A DNA stretch of 64,000 nt, taken from positions 4,278,001-4,342,000 of the forward strand of contig NZ_AP022563.1 of assembly GCF_010726645.1 (NCBI RefSeq). Reading direction: 5' to 3'. Position numbers and translations under genes: made by a program. Positions 52,513 to 61,521 of this stretch are shown piece by piece; the stretch's first letter is position 1; each line of letters begins with the position of its first letter. The notes under the pieces are model-generated. The model was not told where the DNA came from. It saw only the letters and a program-made list of their open reading frames with translations, and did not search any database. The DNA comes from Mycolicibacterium duvalii. Its GTDB lineage: Bacteria > Actinomycetota > Actinomycetes > Mycobacteriales > Mycobacteriaceae.

Positions 52513-53360
52513 AACTGCGACTCGATCCAGGCGGTCACGTCGTCGAGCACCACGACCTGTTCGGGCTCGTTGAACACCTCGTGGTACAGCCCCGGGTAGA
52601 CCTTCAGGGCGACATCGGTCGAGCCGACACACTCGACCAGGCGCCTGCTGCCCTGCACCGGGATCAGACGGTCCTGCTCGCCGTGCACCACCAGCAGCGG
52701 CGCGGTGAGCGCGGCGGCGCGGTGCGGCATCGTCTCGCCGACTCCGATCAACGCGCGCGCGACGCCGGCGGGCAGCCTGCCGTGGTGCACCAGCGGATCG
52801 GCTTCGTAGGCGGCGACCACCTGCGGATCACGCGACACGGCGTCGGCGGGCAGATCCTGCACCGGCAGACTCGGCGCCAACCGCCCGACGAGCTTGGCCA
52901 GCGCCACCTTCACCGCGGGCTCCGACGCGGCGGCGTCGACGGCCGGGCCCGACAGCACCATCGCGTGGTAGTCGTCGGGCCGGTCGGTGCCGTAGGCGAA
53001 CACGATCGCCCCGCCCATGCTGTGGCCGACCACCACGCGCGGCAGGTTCGGGTGCGCGCGGGCCGCGATTCCGACGAGGGTGTGGAAGTCCGCGGTGTAC
53101 TCGGAGATGTCGCGCAGATAGACCCGCTTGCCGCCGGAGCGCCCGTGCCCGCGGTGATCGAGCGCGTAGGTGATCAGGCCGGCGGCTGCGAACCGTGCGG
53201 CGACGTGGTCGTAGCGGCGGGCGTGTTCGGCGTACCCGTGGGCGAGGATGGCCACCCCGCGGGGTGTGCTCCCGGACTCGGGATCCGGGGTCCACACGTC
53301 GTAGACGATCGGTACTGCACCGACGCCGTCGAATCTGTGTTCGCTGTGGTTGACGGCCAT
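52509..53360 (-). CDS. Monoacylglycerol lipase (Rv0183-like)
   Basis: A 283-residue serine hydrolase. The nucleophile is Ser114 in VVGHSMGG; the HG oxyanion turn is LAHGYAEHARRY; Asp in VHGEQDRLIPV and His in GLYHEVFNE complete the triad. Rv0183 (279 residues) is a known monoacylglycerol lipase at the mycobacterial cell surface. It has no signal peptide here. It is divergent from sigG over about 80 bases and coupled to the lipoprotein downstream. Confidence 0.92.
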   Translation of the reverse strand: MAVNHSEHRFDGVGAVPIVYDVWTPDPESGSTPRGVAILAHGYAEHARRYDHVAARFAAAGLITYALDHRGHGRSGGKRVYLRDISEYTADFHTLVGIAARAHPNLPRVVVGHSMGGAIVFAYGTDRPDDYHAMVLSGPAVDAAASEPAVKVALAKLVGRLAPSLPVQDLPADAVSRDPQVVAAYEADPLVHHGRLPAGVARALIGVGETMPHRAAALTAPLLVVHGEQDRLIPVQGSRRLVECVGSTDVALKVYPGLYHEVFNEPEQVVVLDDVTAWIESQL

Positions 53361-53443
53361 TCCGGGAAGCCTATCGGGCCGCCGCCGCCCGGGCCGTTCT
53401 CGGGCACTCTCGTTTGTCGGTCGGCTTGCGTAAGCTGCACAAC

Positions 53444-54445
53444 GTGACCGTTTCGGCAGTTCACGACACCAGTACCGAAGACGCCTTCCTCGCCGAGGCC
53501 CAGCAGTACCGGCGCGAGTTGCTCGCGCACTGTTACCGGATGACCGGCTCGCTGCACGACGCCGAGGACCTGGTGCAGGAGACCTACCTGCGCGCGTGGA
53601 AATCGTTCGCGAACTTCCAGGGCAGGTCCTCGGTGCGGACCTGGCTGTACCGCATCGCCACCAACACCTGCCTGACCGCGCTCGACGGGCGCCAGCGCCG
53701 GCCGCTGCCCAGCGGCCTCGGTCAGCCGGCGGCCGACCCGACCGGAGAGATCTTCGATCGGCACGAGATCACCTGGCTGGAACCGCTGCCCGACGCGCCC
53801 CGCGAGGACCCGTCGGACCCGTCGGTGATCGCCGAGTCCCGCGAGTCCGTGCGGCTGGCCTTCATCGCTGCGCTGCAACATCTTTCACCGCGGCAACGGG
53901 CCGTGCTGGTGTTGCGGGAGGTGCTGCAGTGGAAGGCCGCCGAGGTCGGCGAGGCGATCGGCGCGTCCACGGCGGCGGTCAACAGCCTGCTGCAACGGGC
54001 TCGCGCCCAGCTCGACGAGGTCCGGCCCGAACTGGACAGCCCGCGCCTGGAGCCCGAGAGCCCCGAGGTCGCCGACCTGCTGGCGCGCTACACCTCGGCG
54101 TTCGCGGACTACGACATCGACCGGCTGGTCGAGTTGTTCACCGCCGACGCCGTGTGGGAGATGCCCCCGTTCGACACCTGGTACCGGAGCCCCGCCGACA
54201 TCGTCACGCTGTCGAAGACGCACTGCCCGGCCGAGAACCCCGGCGACATGCGCTTCCTGCTGACCACCGCCAACGGTCAGCCCGCAGCGGCGATGTACAT
54301 GCGCAATCCGCAGACCGGTCGCCACGAGGCGTTCCAGCTGCACGTGCTCGACGTCCGCCCGAACGGCATCGCCCACGTGGTGGCGTTCAAAGAGGACCGC
54401 TTCTTCGCCAAGTTCGGACTGCCCGAGGTACTCAACGCTCCGTAG
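53444..54445 (+). CDS. sigG: ECF sigma factor SigG (with SnoaL-like C-terminal domain)
   Basis: A 333-residue ECF sigma factor. Region 2 reads AHCYRMTGSLHDAEDLVQETYLRAWKSF near residue 40, and region 4 has LSPRQRAVLVLREVLQWKAAEVGEAIGAS with NSLLQRAR near 170. The C-terminal 130 residues form a SnoaL/NTF2-like domain (FADYDIDRLVELFTADAVWEMPP), usual in this ECF class, where it can control activity without a separate anti-sigma factor. GTG at 53444 is chosen; TTG at 53414 would add ten residues. It overlaps the convergent marR gene by 14 bases. Confidence 0.9.
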   Translation: MTVSAVHDTSTEDAFLAEAQQYRRELLAHCYRMTGSLHDAEDLVQETYLRAWKSFANFQGRSSVRTWLYRIATNTCLTALDGRQRRPLPSGLGQPAADPTGEIFDRHEITWLEPLPDAPREDPSDPSVIAESRESVRLAFIAALQHLSPRQRAVLVLREVLQWKAAEVGEAIGASTAAVNSLLQRARAQLDEVRPELDSPRLEPESPEVADLLARYTSAFADYDIDRLVELFTADAVWEMPPFDTWYRSPADIVTLSKTHCPAENPGDMRFLLTTANGQPAAAMYMRNPQTGRHEAFQLHVLDVRPNGIAHVVAFKEDRFFAKFGLPEVLNAP

Positions 54446-54881
54446 CGGCCAACCGGTGCAGGATCGTCTCGAGCACCGCCCCGAAGACGCGCTGTTGCCG
54501 CGCGGACAGCCCGTCGAACATCACCGAGCGCACCAGTTCGGCGTGTCCCGGCGCGGCCGCCGACAGTGCCGCCGCGCCCGCGGTCGTGATCGTCACCGTG
54601 GCGCCCCGCCGGTCGTCGGCGTCGCCGTGCCGCTCGGTCAGCCCGCGCTCCCGCATCCGGCGCAGCTGGTGGGACAGCCGGCTCTGCTCCCAGCCGATCA
54701 GCCGCGCCAGGTCGGTGATGCGCATCGGCCCCCGCTCCGACAGCACGACCAGCACGTCGTAGTCGGACAGCGACAGCCCGCAGTCGGATTGCAGCTGCCG
54801 GGCCATTGCGGCCCGCAACCGGTCGGTCACCAGCAGGTAGTCGCGCCAGACCTGCTGCTGCTCGTCGCTGAGCCATCGCAC
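54432..54881 (-). CDS. MarR-family transcriptional regulator
   Basis: A 149-residue winged-helix regulator: LSLSDYDVLVVLSERGPMRITDLARLIGWEQSRLSHQLRRMRERGL is the DNA-binding core, DADDRRGATVTITTAGAAAL the wing. It is divergent from a pirin gene, and the 93-base gap contains an inverted repeat 20 bases from its start. A pirin-MarR pair suggests control by oxidised aromatic or phenolic compounds, as for other pirin/YhaK loci; this is inference. Confidence 0.85.
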   Translation of the reverse strand: MRWLSDEQQQVWRDYLLVTDRLRAAMARQLQSDCGLSLSDYDVLVVLSERGPMRITDLARLIGWEQSRLSHQLRRMRERGLTERHGDADDRRGATVTITTAGAAALSAAAPGHAELVRSVMFDGLSARQQRVFGAVLETILHRLAATER

Positions 54882-54900
54882 GGCCCCACCCTACCGGAAT

Positions 54901-54920
54901 ACATGATGCGTCATGCATGT
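54901..54920. promoter_or_regulatory. Candidate MarR operator
   Basis: CATGA-TGCG-TCATG (54902-54915) lies inside outer arms ACATG (54901-54905) and CATGT (54916-54920). The element is 20 bases from the MarR start and 54 bases from the pirin start. Two nested repeats of this size fit a MarR dimer. Confidence 0.45.
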
Positions 54921-54974
54921 TGTCGGCGGTAGTCCCGCCACCTAGGCTGACAACGACTCCCGAGGAGTGATCGC

Positions 54975-55742
54975 ATGACCGCCACCCGCAGCTACGTCGA
55001 CGTCCGGCGCGCCGGGGACCGCGCCACCACCGGGATCGACTGGCTCGACTCCAAGCACTCGTTCTCGTTCGGCCACCACTACGAACCCGACAACACCCAT
55101 CACGGACTGTTGCTGGTCAACAACGACGACATGGTGGCGCCGGGCACGGGTTTCGACACCCACCCGCACCGCGACATGGAGATCGTCACCTGGGTGCTGC
55201 GCGGGTCGCTCGTGCACCAGGACTCCACCGGCAACTCGGGGGTGATCTACCCCGGGCTGGCCCAGCGGATGTCGGCCGGGCGCGGGATCCTGCACTCGGA
55301 GAAGAACGACTCCTGGACGCTGACCGGCGAGCAATCCCACAGTGAGCCCGTGCATTTCGTGCAGATGTGGGTGGTGCCCGACGAGTCCGGTTCGACGCCG
55401 GGCTACCAGCAGCTCGAGATCGACGACGACCTGCTGGCCGGGCGGCTGGTGACGATCGCCTCGGGCATGCCGGCCCACCGCGACGCCGCCGCCATCACCA
55501 TCGGCAACCGGCATGCGGCGCTGCACGGCGCGCGGCTGCACCCGGGCCAGAGCGTCGAGCTTCCCGAGGCGCGCTACCTGCACCTGTTCATCGCGCGCGG
55601 CCGAGTCGACTTGGAGGGCGCCGGCGCACTCGACGAAGGGGACGCGGTGCGGTTCACCGGTTCGGGCGGTCAGCGGGTCACCGCCTCCGAGCCGGCCGAG
55701 ATCCTGATTTGGGAGATGCATGCCGGTATCGGTGCGGCGTAA
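54975..55742 (+). CDS. Pirin-family protein (Rv0181c-like)
   Basis: A 255-residue bicupin. Metal ligands are His63 and His65 (DTHPHRDME), His107 and Glu109 (RGILHSEKN), the same set as pirin. Pirin-like proteins can be quercetin dioxygenases or redox-sensing iron proteins. GAGGAG stands ahead of the ATG. Divergent from MarR, and its end overlaps the start of the downstream sugar-dehydrogenase-like gene by 23 bases. Confidence 0.92.
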   Translation: MTATRSYVDVRRAGDRATTGIDWLDSKHSFSFGHHYEPDNTHHGLLLVNNDDMVAPGTGFDTHPHRDMEIVTWVLRGSLVHQDSTGNSGVIYPGLAQRMSAGRGILHSEKNDSWTLTGEQSHSEPVHFVQMWVVPDESGSTPGYQQLEIDDDLLAGRLVTIASGMPAHRDAAAITIGNRHAALHGARLHPGQSVELPEARYLHLFIARGRVDLEGAGALDEGDAVRFTGSGGQRVTASEPAEILIWEMHAGIGAA

Positions 55743-57044
55743 CGGTTTTGCGGCGCTGGCGCTCAGCGCGTCGGTGCTCGCGGGGTGCGCGCAGTCCCCG
55801 GCGCCCGAACCGGAATCGACGCGCGCCGGCAGCCCCAGCAGCCCCGCGGGCCCGCCCGTGCAGAACACCGTCGACACCGAGGCGGTCACCGTCGACGTTC
55901 CCGCCGACCTGGCCGCGGCGCCGTTCGACGAGCCGCGCCAGGCGGTGGTCCCGCGCGGCTGGTCGATGTCGGTGTGGGCCCGCACTCCCCGGCCAAGGCT
56001 GGCGGCGTGGGCGCCCGACGGCACCCTGCTGGTCTCGGCGCCCAGCGCCGGCACCGTTGCGCGGTTCACCGCCGACGGCGCGGCCGCCGGCGACGGTGTG
56101 TTGCTCGAGGACCTGGACCAGCCGCACGGGCTGGCGTTCGACGGACCGACGCTCTACGTCGCGGAGAGCGACGAGATCGTCGCCTACGACTACGCCGACG
56201 GGCCGCGACCGGGCGCCGGATCATCGCCGGCGGCCTCCCCGACGCCGAGAGTCCCGAGCTGCGCGGCGCGTATGCCCACGCGCTGAAGAGCGTCACCGTC
56301 GGCCCCGATGGTGCGGTGTACTTCTCGATCGGTTCTACCGGCAACATCTCCGCAGCGGACCGCAGCGCCGATCCGCCCCGCGCGACGATCATGCGGATCC
56401 CGCCGGGCGGCGGCCCCGCAGAGCCGTTCGCGACCGGGGTGCGCAACGGCACCGGACTGGCGGCCGCACCGGATGGTTCGATCTGGACGGCGGTCAACGG
56501 CCGCGACAACGTCGCGTTCCCCGAGCCCGGCCCGTCCTACGGCGAGGTGCTCGAGGACTACGTCGATGATCACCCACCCGAACAGATCGCGCGCCTGACC
56601 CCCGGACGCGAACTGGGCTGGCCCTACTGCAACTCCGACGGCGGCCCGGCCGATCTGCCGTTCATCCGGGACGTGCAGACCAACCCCGACGGCGAGGCGA
56701 TGGACTGCGCCGCGCTGCCACCGGTGGAGCAGTCGATGGGCGCGCACTCGGCACCGCTGGGCATGGCCTTCGTCGACGGCGCGCTTCCCGAACCCTTCGC
56801 CCGCGGCGCGCTGATCGGCGTGCACGGCTCGTGGAACCGGCAACCGCCGCGACCGCCCGAGGTGTCCTTCTACCCGTGGCGCGACGGCACGCTCGGCGGC
56901 CAGCAGACCCTGGTCGGGGGTTTCCAGGCCGATGACGGTTCGCGATGGGGCCGGCCGGTGGCCGCTGTCGCCGGTCCGGATGGCGCCGTCTACATCACCG
57001 ACGACAGCGCCGACGCGATCTACCGGTTGACGCCTCCGGCGTGA
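55720..57044 (+). pseudogene. Sorbosone/PQQ glucose dehydrogenase-like lipoprotein gene, frameshifted
   Basis: A beta-propeller sugar dehydrogenase-like gene split by one frameshift. The first part (from ATG 55720) encodes a lipoprotein signal (VLAGCAQS) and the start of the propeller up to DYADG; the remainder continues in the frame one base earlier from about 56202 as ATGRRIIAGGLPDAE to the end near 57044, including GVRNGTGLAAAPDGSIWTAVNGRDN, ELGWPYCNSDGG and HGSWNRQPP. Restoring one base within the GGG at 56200-56202 joins DG-AATGRR in a single frame of about 441 codons. Either a recent mutation or a homopolymer sequencing error. A single read-through product would be an exported dehydrogenase. 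Confidence 0.8.
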
Positions 57045-57216
57045 CCCCGCAGGCCGTTTGCTGAAAGGCCTCCCCGGCTTCGGCGGACCGTTCTGACATC
57101 AGGCTCCGCGAGAATCCCAGCTGTCACTTTGGTCTCGTACGCCTCACGCTCCTGGCTTTTCCGCTGACGTGCAGTGATTCACGTGAAACAATTTCGACAC
57201 CGGGGAGTGATCAAAG

Positions 57217-57244
57217 TTGACAGAGTGATTATTGGGATTACGGT
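57217..57244 (+). promoter_or_regulatory. Candidate SigA-type promoter of the glycosidase gene
   Basis: TTGACA at 57217-57222 is a perfect -35 hexamer. After 16 bases TACGGT (57239-57244) fits the TAnnnT pattern of a -10. It is 47 bases upstream of the GTG start at 57291. A TTCACGTGAA palindrome (57178-57187) lies further upstream and could bind a regulator. Confidence 0.45.
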
Positions 57245-57290
57245 TGATGTGCCGACAGACTTTGCTGTTGCCATCACTTGAGGAGTCCCG

Positions 57291-58379
57291 GTGGGTGGAA
57301 TCGCCGTCACCTCGCGACGCGTCGCCGCCGTCGTCCGGGTACTCGGCGCCGTCATCGCCCTCACCGTCGCGCAGCTGGGGACCGCGCCGGTCGCCGCCGC
57401 GGCCGACGCGCGGGAGTTGCTGGCCGCGGCGATCGCCAACACCCGTGGCTCCTACCTGGTGTACAACTTCGGCTCGGGGTTCCCTGCGCCGATGCGCAAC
57501 GCGGGGGGCAACTGGTATGAGCTGAACAACGGCGGGCGGCTGATGATCATCAAGGCCGCCTCCCAGCGGTTGGCCCCGCGGTTGCTGGCCGATTCCCACA
57601 CCGGTTATCAGGCGCGCTGCGAGCGGGATCCGCGGGCACGCACATCGGAAGGTCTCTGGCAGGCCTCCGAGATCTACTCGCCGCACCAGGCCTGGCAGGC
57701 CCTCGGGCAGCCGACCATCGCGATCAACGCGAACTTCTTCGACGTCCGGGGCCAGCAGGGCGGCTCCTGGAAGACCACCGGGTGCAGTTCCCCACTCGGC
57801 GCCTACGTCGACAACACCGGAGCCCTGGGCCGTACCAACACCAAGGTCACCGGCACATTGGCCTACGCAGGCAAGCAGGGGCTCTCGGGCGGCAACGAGA
57901 ACTGGATGGCGCTGTCGACGATGATCCTGCCGGTCAGGGGCGCGCCGTTCGTGGTGGCCCCGAAAACGCCTGAGGATTACGACGCCGCGACGCCGGTGAT
58001 CACCGGCCTGATCGACAAGGGCACCCGCTTCGTCGCGGTGGCCGGCATCGGACTGCTGGCCCCCGGCGACACCGGCCAACTCAACGACCCCGGCCCCAGC
58101 GCCGCCCGCACGGCGCTGGGCTATGTCCGCGATCGCGACGAGATGTACGTGTTCCAGGGCGGCAACTACACCCCGGACCAGATCCAGGATCTGTACCGGG
58201 GACTGGGCAGTGACACCGCGGTACTGCTCGACGGCGGGGGCTCGTCGGCGATCGTGCTCCGCCGCGACACCGGCGGCATGTGGGCCGGCGCCGGTTCGCC
58301 GCGCGGATCCTGCGACACGATGGCCGTGCTGTGCGACTCGCGCGAACGCGCGCAACCGGCCTGGCTGGCGTTCAACTAG
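57291..58379 (+). CDS. Exported phosphodiester glycosidase family (NAGPA-like) protein
   Basis: A 362-residue secreted protein. The signal peptide spans about residues 8-40 (VLGAVIALTVAQLGTAPVAAAA). The NAGPA/DUF2233 domain covers the rest: INANFFDVRGQQ, TPVITGLIDKGTRFVAVAGIGLLAP, ARTALGYVRDRDEMYVFQGG and the hallmark LLDGGGSSAIVL near residue 313. The family includes the human mannose-6-phosphate uncovering enzyme and bacterial exopolysaccharide-related enzymes that cut phosphodiester-linked sugars. GTG at 57291 has AGGAG about six bases upstream. It ends inside the fructosamine kinase end on the other strand (8-base overlap). Confidence 0.88.
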   Translation: MGGIAVTSRRVAAVVRVLGAVIALTVAQLGTAPVAAAADARELLAAAIANTRGSYLVYNFGSGFPAPMRNAGGNWYELNNGGRLMIIKAASQRLAPRLLADSHTGYQARCERDPRARTSEGLWQASEIYSPHQAWQALGQPTIAINANFFDVRGQQGGSWKTTGCSSPLGAYVDNTGALGRTNTKVTGTLAYAGKQGLSGGNENWMALSTMILPVRGAPFVVAPKTPEDYDAATPVITGLIDKGTRFVAVAGIGLLAPGDTGQLNDPGPSAARTALGYVRDRDEMYVFQGGNYTPDQIQDLYRGLGSDTAVLLDGGGSSAIVLRRDTGGMWAGAGSPRGSCDTMAVLCDSRERAQPAWLAFN

Positions 58380-59148
58380 ACAGGGTCGCCAGCGCACTGC
58401 GTGCGGCCGACCGCGTCGCCCCGACGTAGCTCGCACCGAACAGCGCGACGTGGGCCAGCAGTGGATACAACTGGTGCAGTCCGGTCCGGTCGCGCCACCC
58501 GGCGCGCAGCCGGAACACGCTCTGGTACCCGGTCAGGACGGCCTCGAGGTGCGGACACCCGAACAGGGCCAGCATCGCCAGGTCGGTCTCCCGGTGACCG
58601 CCGTGGGCGGCGGGGTCGATCAGCACGACCCCGTCCGGAGTCCACATGACATTGCCGGCCCACAGGTCGCCGTGCAGCCGGCACGCGACGTCGTCGTCGT
58701 CGAAATCGCCTGCTCGACAACGGGCGACGACCTGCGCCACGGTGCGCGCGGTCTCGGTGTCGAGCCGCGGCCCGGCAACTTCGGCCATCGGCGACAGCCG
58801 GTGCTCGGCGTAGAACCGGCCCCACGACGTTTCGCGGCAGTAGCTCATCGGCAACGGGTGTTGCAGCGGGCCGAAGAAACCGGTCGTCCCCGTCCAGTCG
58901 GGCGGCGCGGCGCCGAACCCGTCGGCACCCGCGGCATGGGTGTGCGCCAGCCGCGCACCGAACGCGTGGGCGGCCGACGCATCGGGGCCGGCGCTGATCA
59001 GGCGCTCCAGCGTCAGGGACCGTTCGTCGACGGCCAGCACCCGCGCGCACGGCACACCACCCTCGGCCCGGGAGAGCCAGTGCAGCCCTGCGGCTTCGCA
59101 CGCGAAGAAACCCGCGGGCGCATCCGAATGGGCCTTGACGAAGTGCAC
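58372..59148 (-). CDS. Fructosamine kinase family protein
   Basis: A 258-residue protein of the fructosamine/ketosamine-3-kinase type, which phosphorylates sugar adducts on amines and so repairs glycated protein. The catalytic loop HGDLWAGN is at 159-166 and the metal-binding segment LIDPAAHGGHRETDLAM follows; the Lys of VKAHSD near residue 5 may be the ATP-binding Lys. It lacks about 40 residues at the N-terminus compared with E. coli YniA, perhaps the normal mycobacterial form or a start further upstream. GTG at 59148 is used. It ends in an overlap with the exported glycosidase gene. Confidence 0.82.
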   Translation of the reverse strand: MHFVKAHSDAPAGFFACEAAGLHWLSRAEGGVPCARVLAVDERSLTLERLISAGPDASAAHAFGARLAHTHAAGADGFGAAPPDWTGTTGFFGPLQHPLPMSYCRETSWGRFYAEHRLSPMAEVAGPRLDTETARTVAQVVARCRAGDFDDDDVACRLHGDLWAGNVMWTPDGVVLIDPAAHGGHRETDLAMLALFGCPHLEAVLTGYQSVFRLRAGWRDRTGLHQLYPLLAHVALFGASYVGATRSAARSALATLSS

Positions 59149-59168
59149 GGCTGGGTGCGGGCGCCGAG

Positions 59169-59996
59169 CTACAGCTGCGGCGTCAGGTCGAACGTGGTGA
59201 TGGTCGACATCCGGGTGATCAGCCAGTCGCCACCGTCCCGCTGCATCGTCAAGCGGTAGGAGAGGTAGCGCAGCGACGGGATGTTCTTGGTCACCGGGCT
59301 GGTCGCGACCGAGTTGGTGTACACGATGGCGGTGGCCTCGGTCGGAATGCCCGCGGGTGAAACCGATTCCACGGCCGCGCCCATCACCTGGGTGGAGTTG
59401 GTGACCTGCGCCTGCTTGTTCGGTTCGACGATGGCGTCGATGTACCTGCGGTATTCGTCGGCGAAATCTCCGCCCAGGAACACCGTCGCGCGGTCGGCCA
59501 GGGTGTTCATGTCCTCGGGGGTGTAGGTCCACAACGCGGTGATCGCCTCGGTCGCGGTGCGGGCGATCTCGAGCTTGGTCGCCACGAGCGCCCGCTGCAC
59601 CAGGTAGGGCTGCACGGCGGCGCCGGCGAAGGCCGCGGCCGCGACGAACAACACCGCGGCGATCGCGGCCGCGGCGAGCAGGCGCCGACCGGCGGGCCGG
59701 TGCTCGACGAGCACGGTCTCGGCTGCGGCGTCCTCGCCGGCGTCCTGCGCTTCCGCGGTTTCCTCGGCGGCGTCGTCGGCGGCCTGCTCGGCCTTGGGCT
59801 GGCGCCGGGCCTTCCCGACCGGTGTCTTGGTCTGTTCGGCGGCCGGCGGAGCCTCCTGCACCTCGGCGGCAGCGTCGCCGGCGGTCGGCGGTTCGCTGCG
59901 CCGCCTGCGGCGGAACAGCCCGCGGCGCGGCCGGTCCGGAGCGGGTGACGGCTCGCCGGTGGTCAGATCACCTGGACCAGGTTGCTGATCTTCCAC
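59169..59996 (-). CDS. Mce-associated membrane protein (Rv0178-like)
   Basis: A 275-residue membrane protein at the end of the mce1 operon. A charged 105-residue N-terminus rich in Glu/Ala/Pro is followed by one helix (LLAAAAIAAVLFVAAAAFAGAAV) and a NTF2-like extracytoplasmic domain ending WLITRMSTITTFDLTP. These proteins help assemble the Mce1 fatty acid importer. GTG at 59996 lies 34 bases inside the upstream gene, in another frame. Function inferred from mce association. Confidence 0.85.
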   Translation of the reverse strand: MEDQQPGPGDLTTGEPSPAPDRPRRGLFRRRRRSEPPTAGDAAAEVQEAPPAAEQTKTPVGKARRQPKAEQAADDAAEETAEAQDAGEDAAAETVLVEHRPAGRRLLAAAAIAAVLFVAAAAFAGAAVQPYLVQRALVATKLEIARTATEAITALWTYTPEDMNTLADRATVFLGGDFADEYRRYIDAIVEPNKQAQVTNSTQVMGAAVESVSPAGIPTEATAIVYTNSVATSPVTKNIPSLRYLSYRLTMQRDGGDWLITRMSTITTFDLTPQL

Positions 59997-60535
59997 TGCT
60001 GTCCTTCCCTGATCGTGGTGGCGATCCAGCGGCTGCCGCTCTCGATGGTGGTCTGGCCGTCCGGCATGGTCGAGGAGACCTTGGTGGCGATCAGGACGTC
60101 GGCACTGCCGTCGTCGTTCCAGCGCTGCAGACCGGCCTCGAGCACTTCACCGGTGGACGGCTCCGAGCGGGCCACCTGCACCAGAATCTCGTTGAGCTTG
60201 TCGTTGAAGTTCTTCGCGAACTCCCCGGTGGCCTCCGCGGCGACCCGGTCGGCGTAGGCGTTGGCGTTGAACGGGTCGAGGCTGGTGTACATCGTCATGA
60301 ACTCCCGCGCATAACCCAGCGCCGCCGCCTCCTTGACCTCGGCACGGCGATCGGCTTCCTGACGCACCAGCATGAACGTGCTGGCCCCGATGGCGGCCGC
60401 GACCACAATCGCGGTCACGGCGCTGACGAGCGCCAGCCCCCAGCGTCGCGGCGGGCGGGGCGCGACCACGAAGTAGTCGGGGTCGACCGCCTCGCCGACA
60501 CCGTTCTGGTCGTCGAATCTGCGCCGCGGGCTCAC
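59963..60535 (-). CDS. Mce-associated membrane protein (Rv0177-like)
   Basis: A 190-residue protein with a basic N-terminus (VSPRRRFDDQNG), one membrane helix (WGLALVSAVTAIVVAAAIGASTFML) and an extracytoplasmic NTF2-like domain (TTIESGSRWIATTIREGQQWKISNLVQV at the end). GTG at 60535 overlaps the stop of the RDD gene by four bases. Same order as Rv0177 in the mce1 operon. Confidence 0.85.
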   Translation of the reverse strand: MSPRRRFDDQNGVGEAVDPDYFVVAPRPPRRWGLALVSAVTAIVVAAAIGASTFMLVRQEADRRAEVKEAAALGYAREFMTMYTSLDPFNANAYADRVAAEATGEFAKNFNDKLNEILVQVARSEPSTGEVLEAGLQRWNDDGSADVLIATKVSSTMPDGQTTIESGSRWIATTIREGQQWKISNLVQVI

Positions 60536-61521
60536 TGGGCCGCCTGACCCATCTGCGGTGCCTTGAGCACCGTCAGGTTGGCCACCCGCCACTGCCCGTC
60601 GCCGGACTTCTCGAACTCGACGCGCACCGTCGCGGTGATGAACTTCAGGTCCTCGGCCGTGGCGCCGCGCTGCCCCTGCATGGCCAGCAGCATCGCCGCG
60701 CGGTCCGGGGTCAGCGGCGGGTCGGTCAGCACAGCGCTGCTGACCGCCCAGTACTCGTTGGTCGTGGCACCGGCTTGCCGAACGGCGTCTTGCTGGGCGA
60801 TCAGCCGCTCGCGGTACCCGTCGGTGGTCAGCGACTGCGCCCGGGCGAAATCGTCGTCGATCGACTCGGCGCCGTAGCTGAGCATCTGTTCGACGATGCG
60901 CGGGCCCTGCTCGGCGATCTGCGCACGCGCAGCGTCGACCGCCTGCTCCTGCCGGTACACCGCGCCGTACCCGAGGCCGACCGCCGCCACACACAGCACC
61001 GCCGCACCGATCAGCACACCGGCGACCAGCCGCCGCATGTCCCGCCGCGGCGGGGTGACGCGGTGAACCTCGGTGCGGGCCAGCAGGTCGGCGAAAGTGC
61101 GCTTGCGGCGGTCCCACAGCGGCCAGAGCCAGCCGACGAACAGCGCGACCGTGTCGAGTACATGGGCGAGTTCGCGCGCGGTCAGGCGCGCCAGCCCGAC
61201 CTCGCGACCCGCCGACCCGGCAGGGCGGCGCACCGCGATGCCGACCAGCGCCCGGCCCAGCGTCCAGCCCGTGGCCACCGGCAGCACCAGCCGGTTGGCC
61301 GGCAGCGCGAGCACAGCCAGCGCGAAGCCGACGGTGAACACCCAGCGCGCCCAGCCGTCGGCCGGGGCGCTGAGCGCCAGCAGCGCCATCGTGGCGGCCA
61401 CGCCCAGCGGGGTGAGCACATCGACGGCCCAGGCACCGGCGCGCGCCGGCCACGAGGCCAATGGTGCGGACTCGGCCGGTTCGTGTTCGGGCGCTGCGGT
61501 GCGGTCCAAGACGGTCGTCAC
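60532..61521 (-). CDS. RDD-domain Mce-associated membrane protein (Rv0176-like)
   Basis: A 329-residue protein. The N-terminal half is an RDD domain with at least three helices (WPARAGAWAVDVLTPLGVAATMALLAL is the RDD start, then VALFVGWLWPLWDRRKRTFADLLAR). After another helix (LVAGVLIGAAVLCVAAVGLGYGAV) comes an extracytoplasmic Mce-associated domain ending DGQWRVANLTVLKAP. Equivalent to Rv0176 (322 residues). Both ends overlap neighbours by four bases. Confidence 0.87.
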   Translation of the reverse strand: MTTVLDRTAAPEHEPAESAPLASWPARAGAWAVDVLTPLGVAATMALLALSAPADGWARWVFTVGFALAVLALPANRLVLPVATGWTLGRALVGIAVRRPAGSAGREVGLARLTARELAHVLDTVALFVGWLWPLWDRRKRTFADLLARTEVHRVTPPRRDMRRLVAGVLIGAAVLCVAAVGLGYGAVYRQEQAVDAARAQIAEQGPRIVEQMLSYGAESIDDDFARAQSLTTDGYRERLIAQQDAVRQAGATTNEYWAVSSAVLTDPPLTPDRAAMLLAMQGQRGATAEDLKFITATVRVEFEKSGDGQWRVANLTVLKAPQMGQAAQ

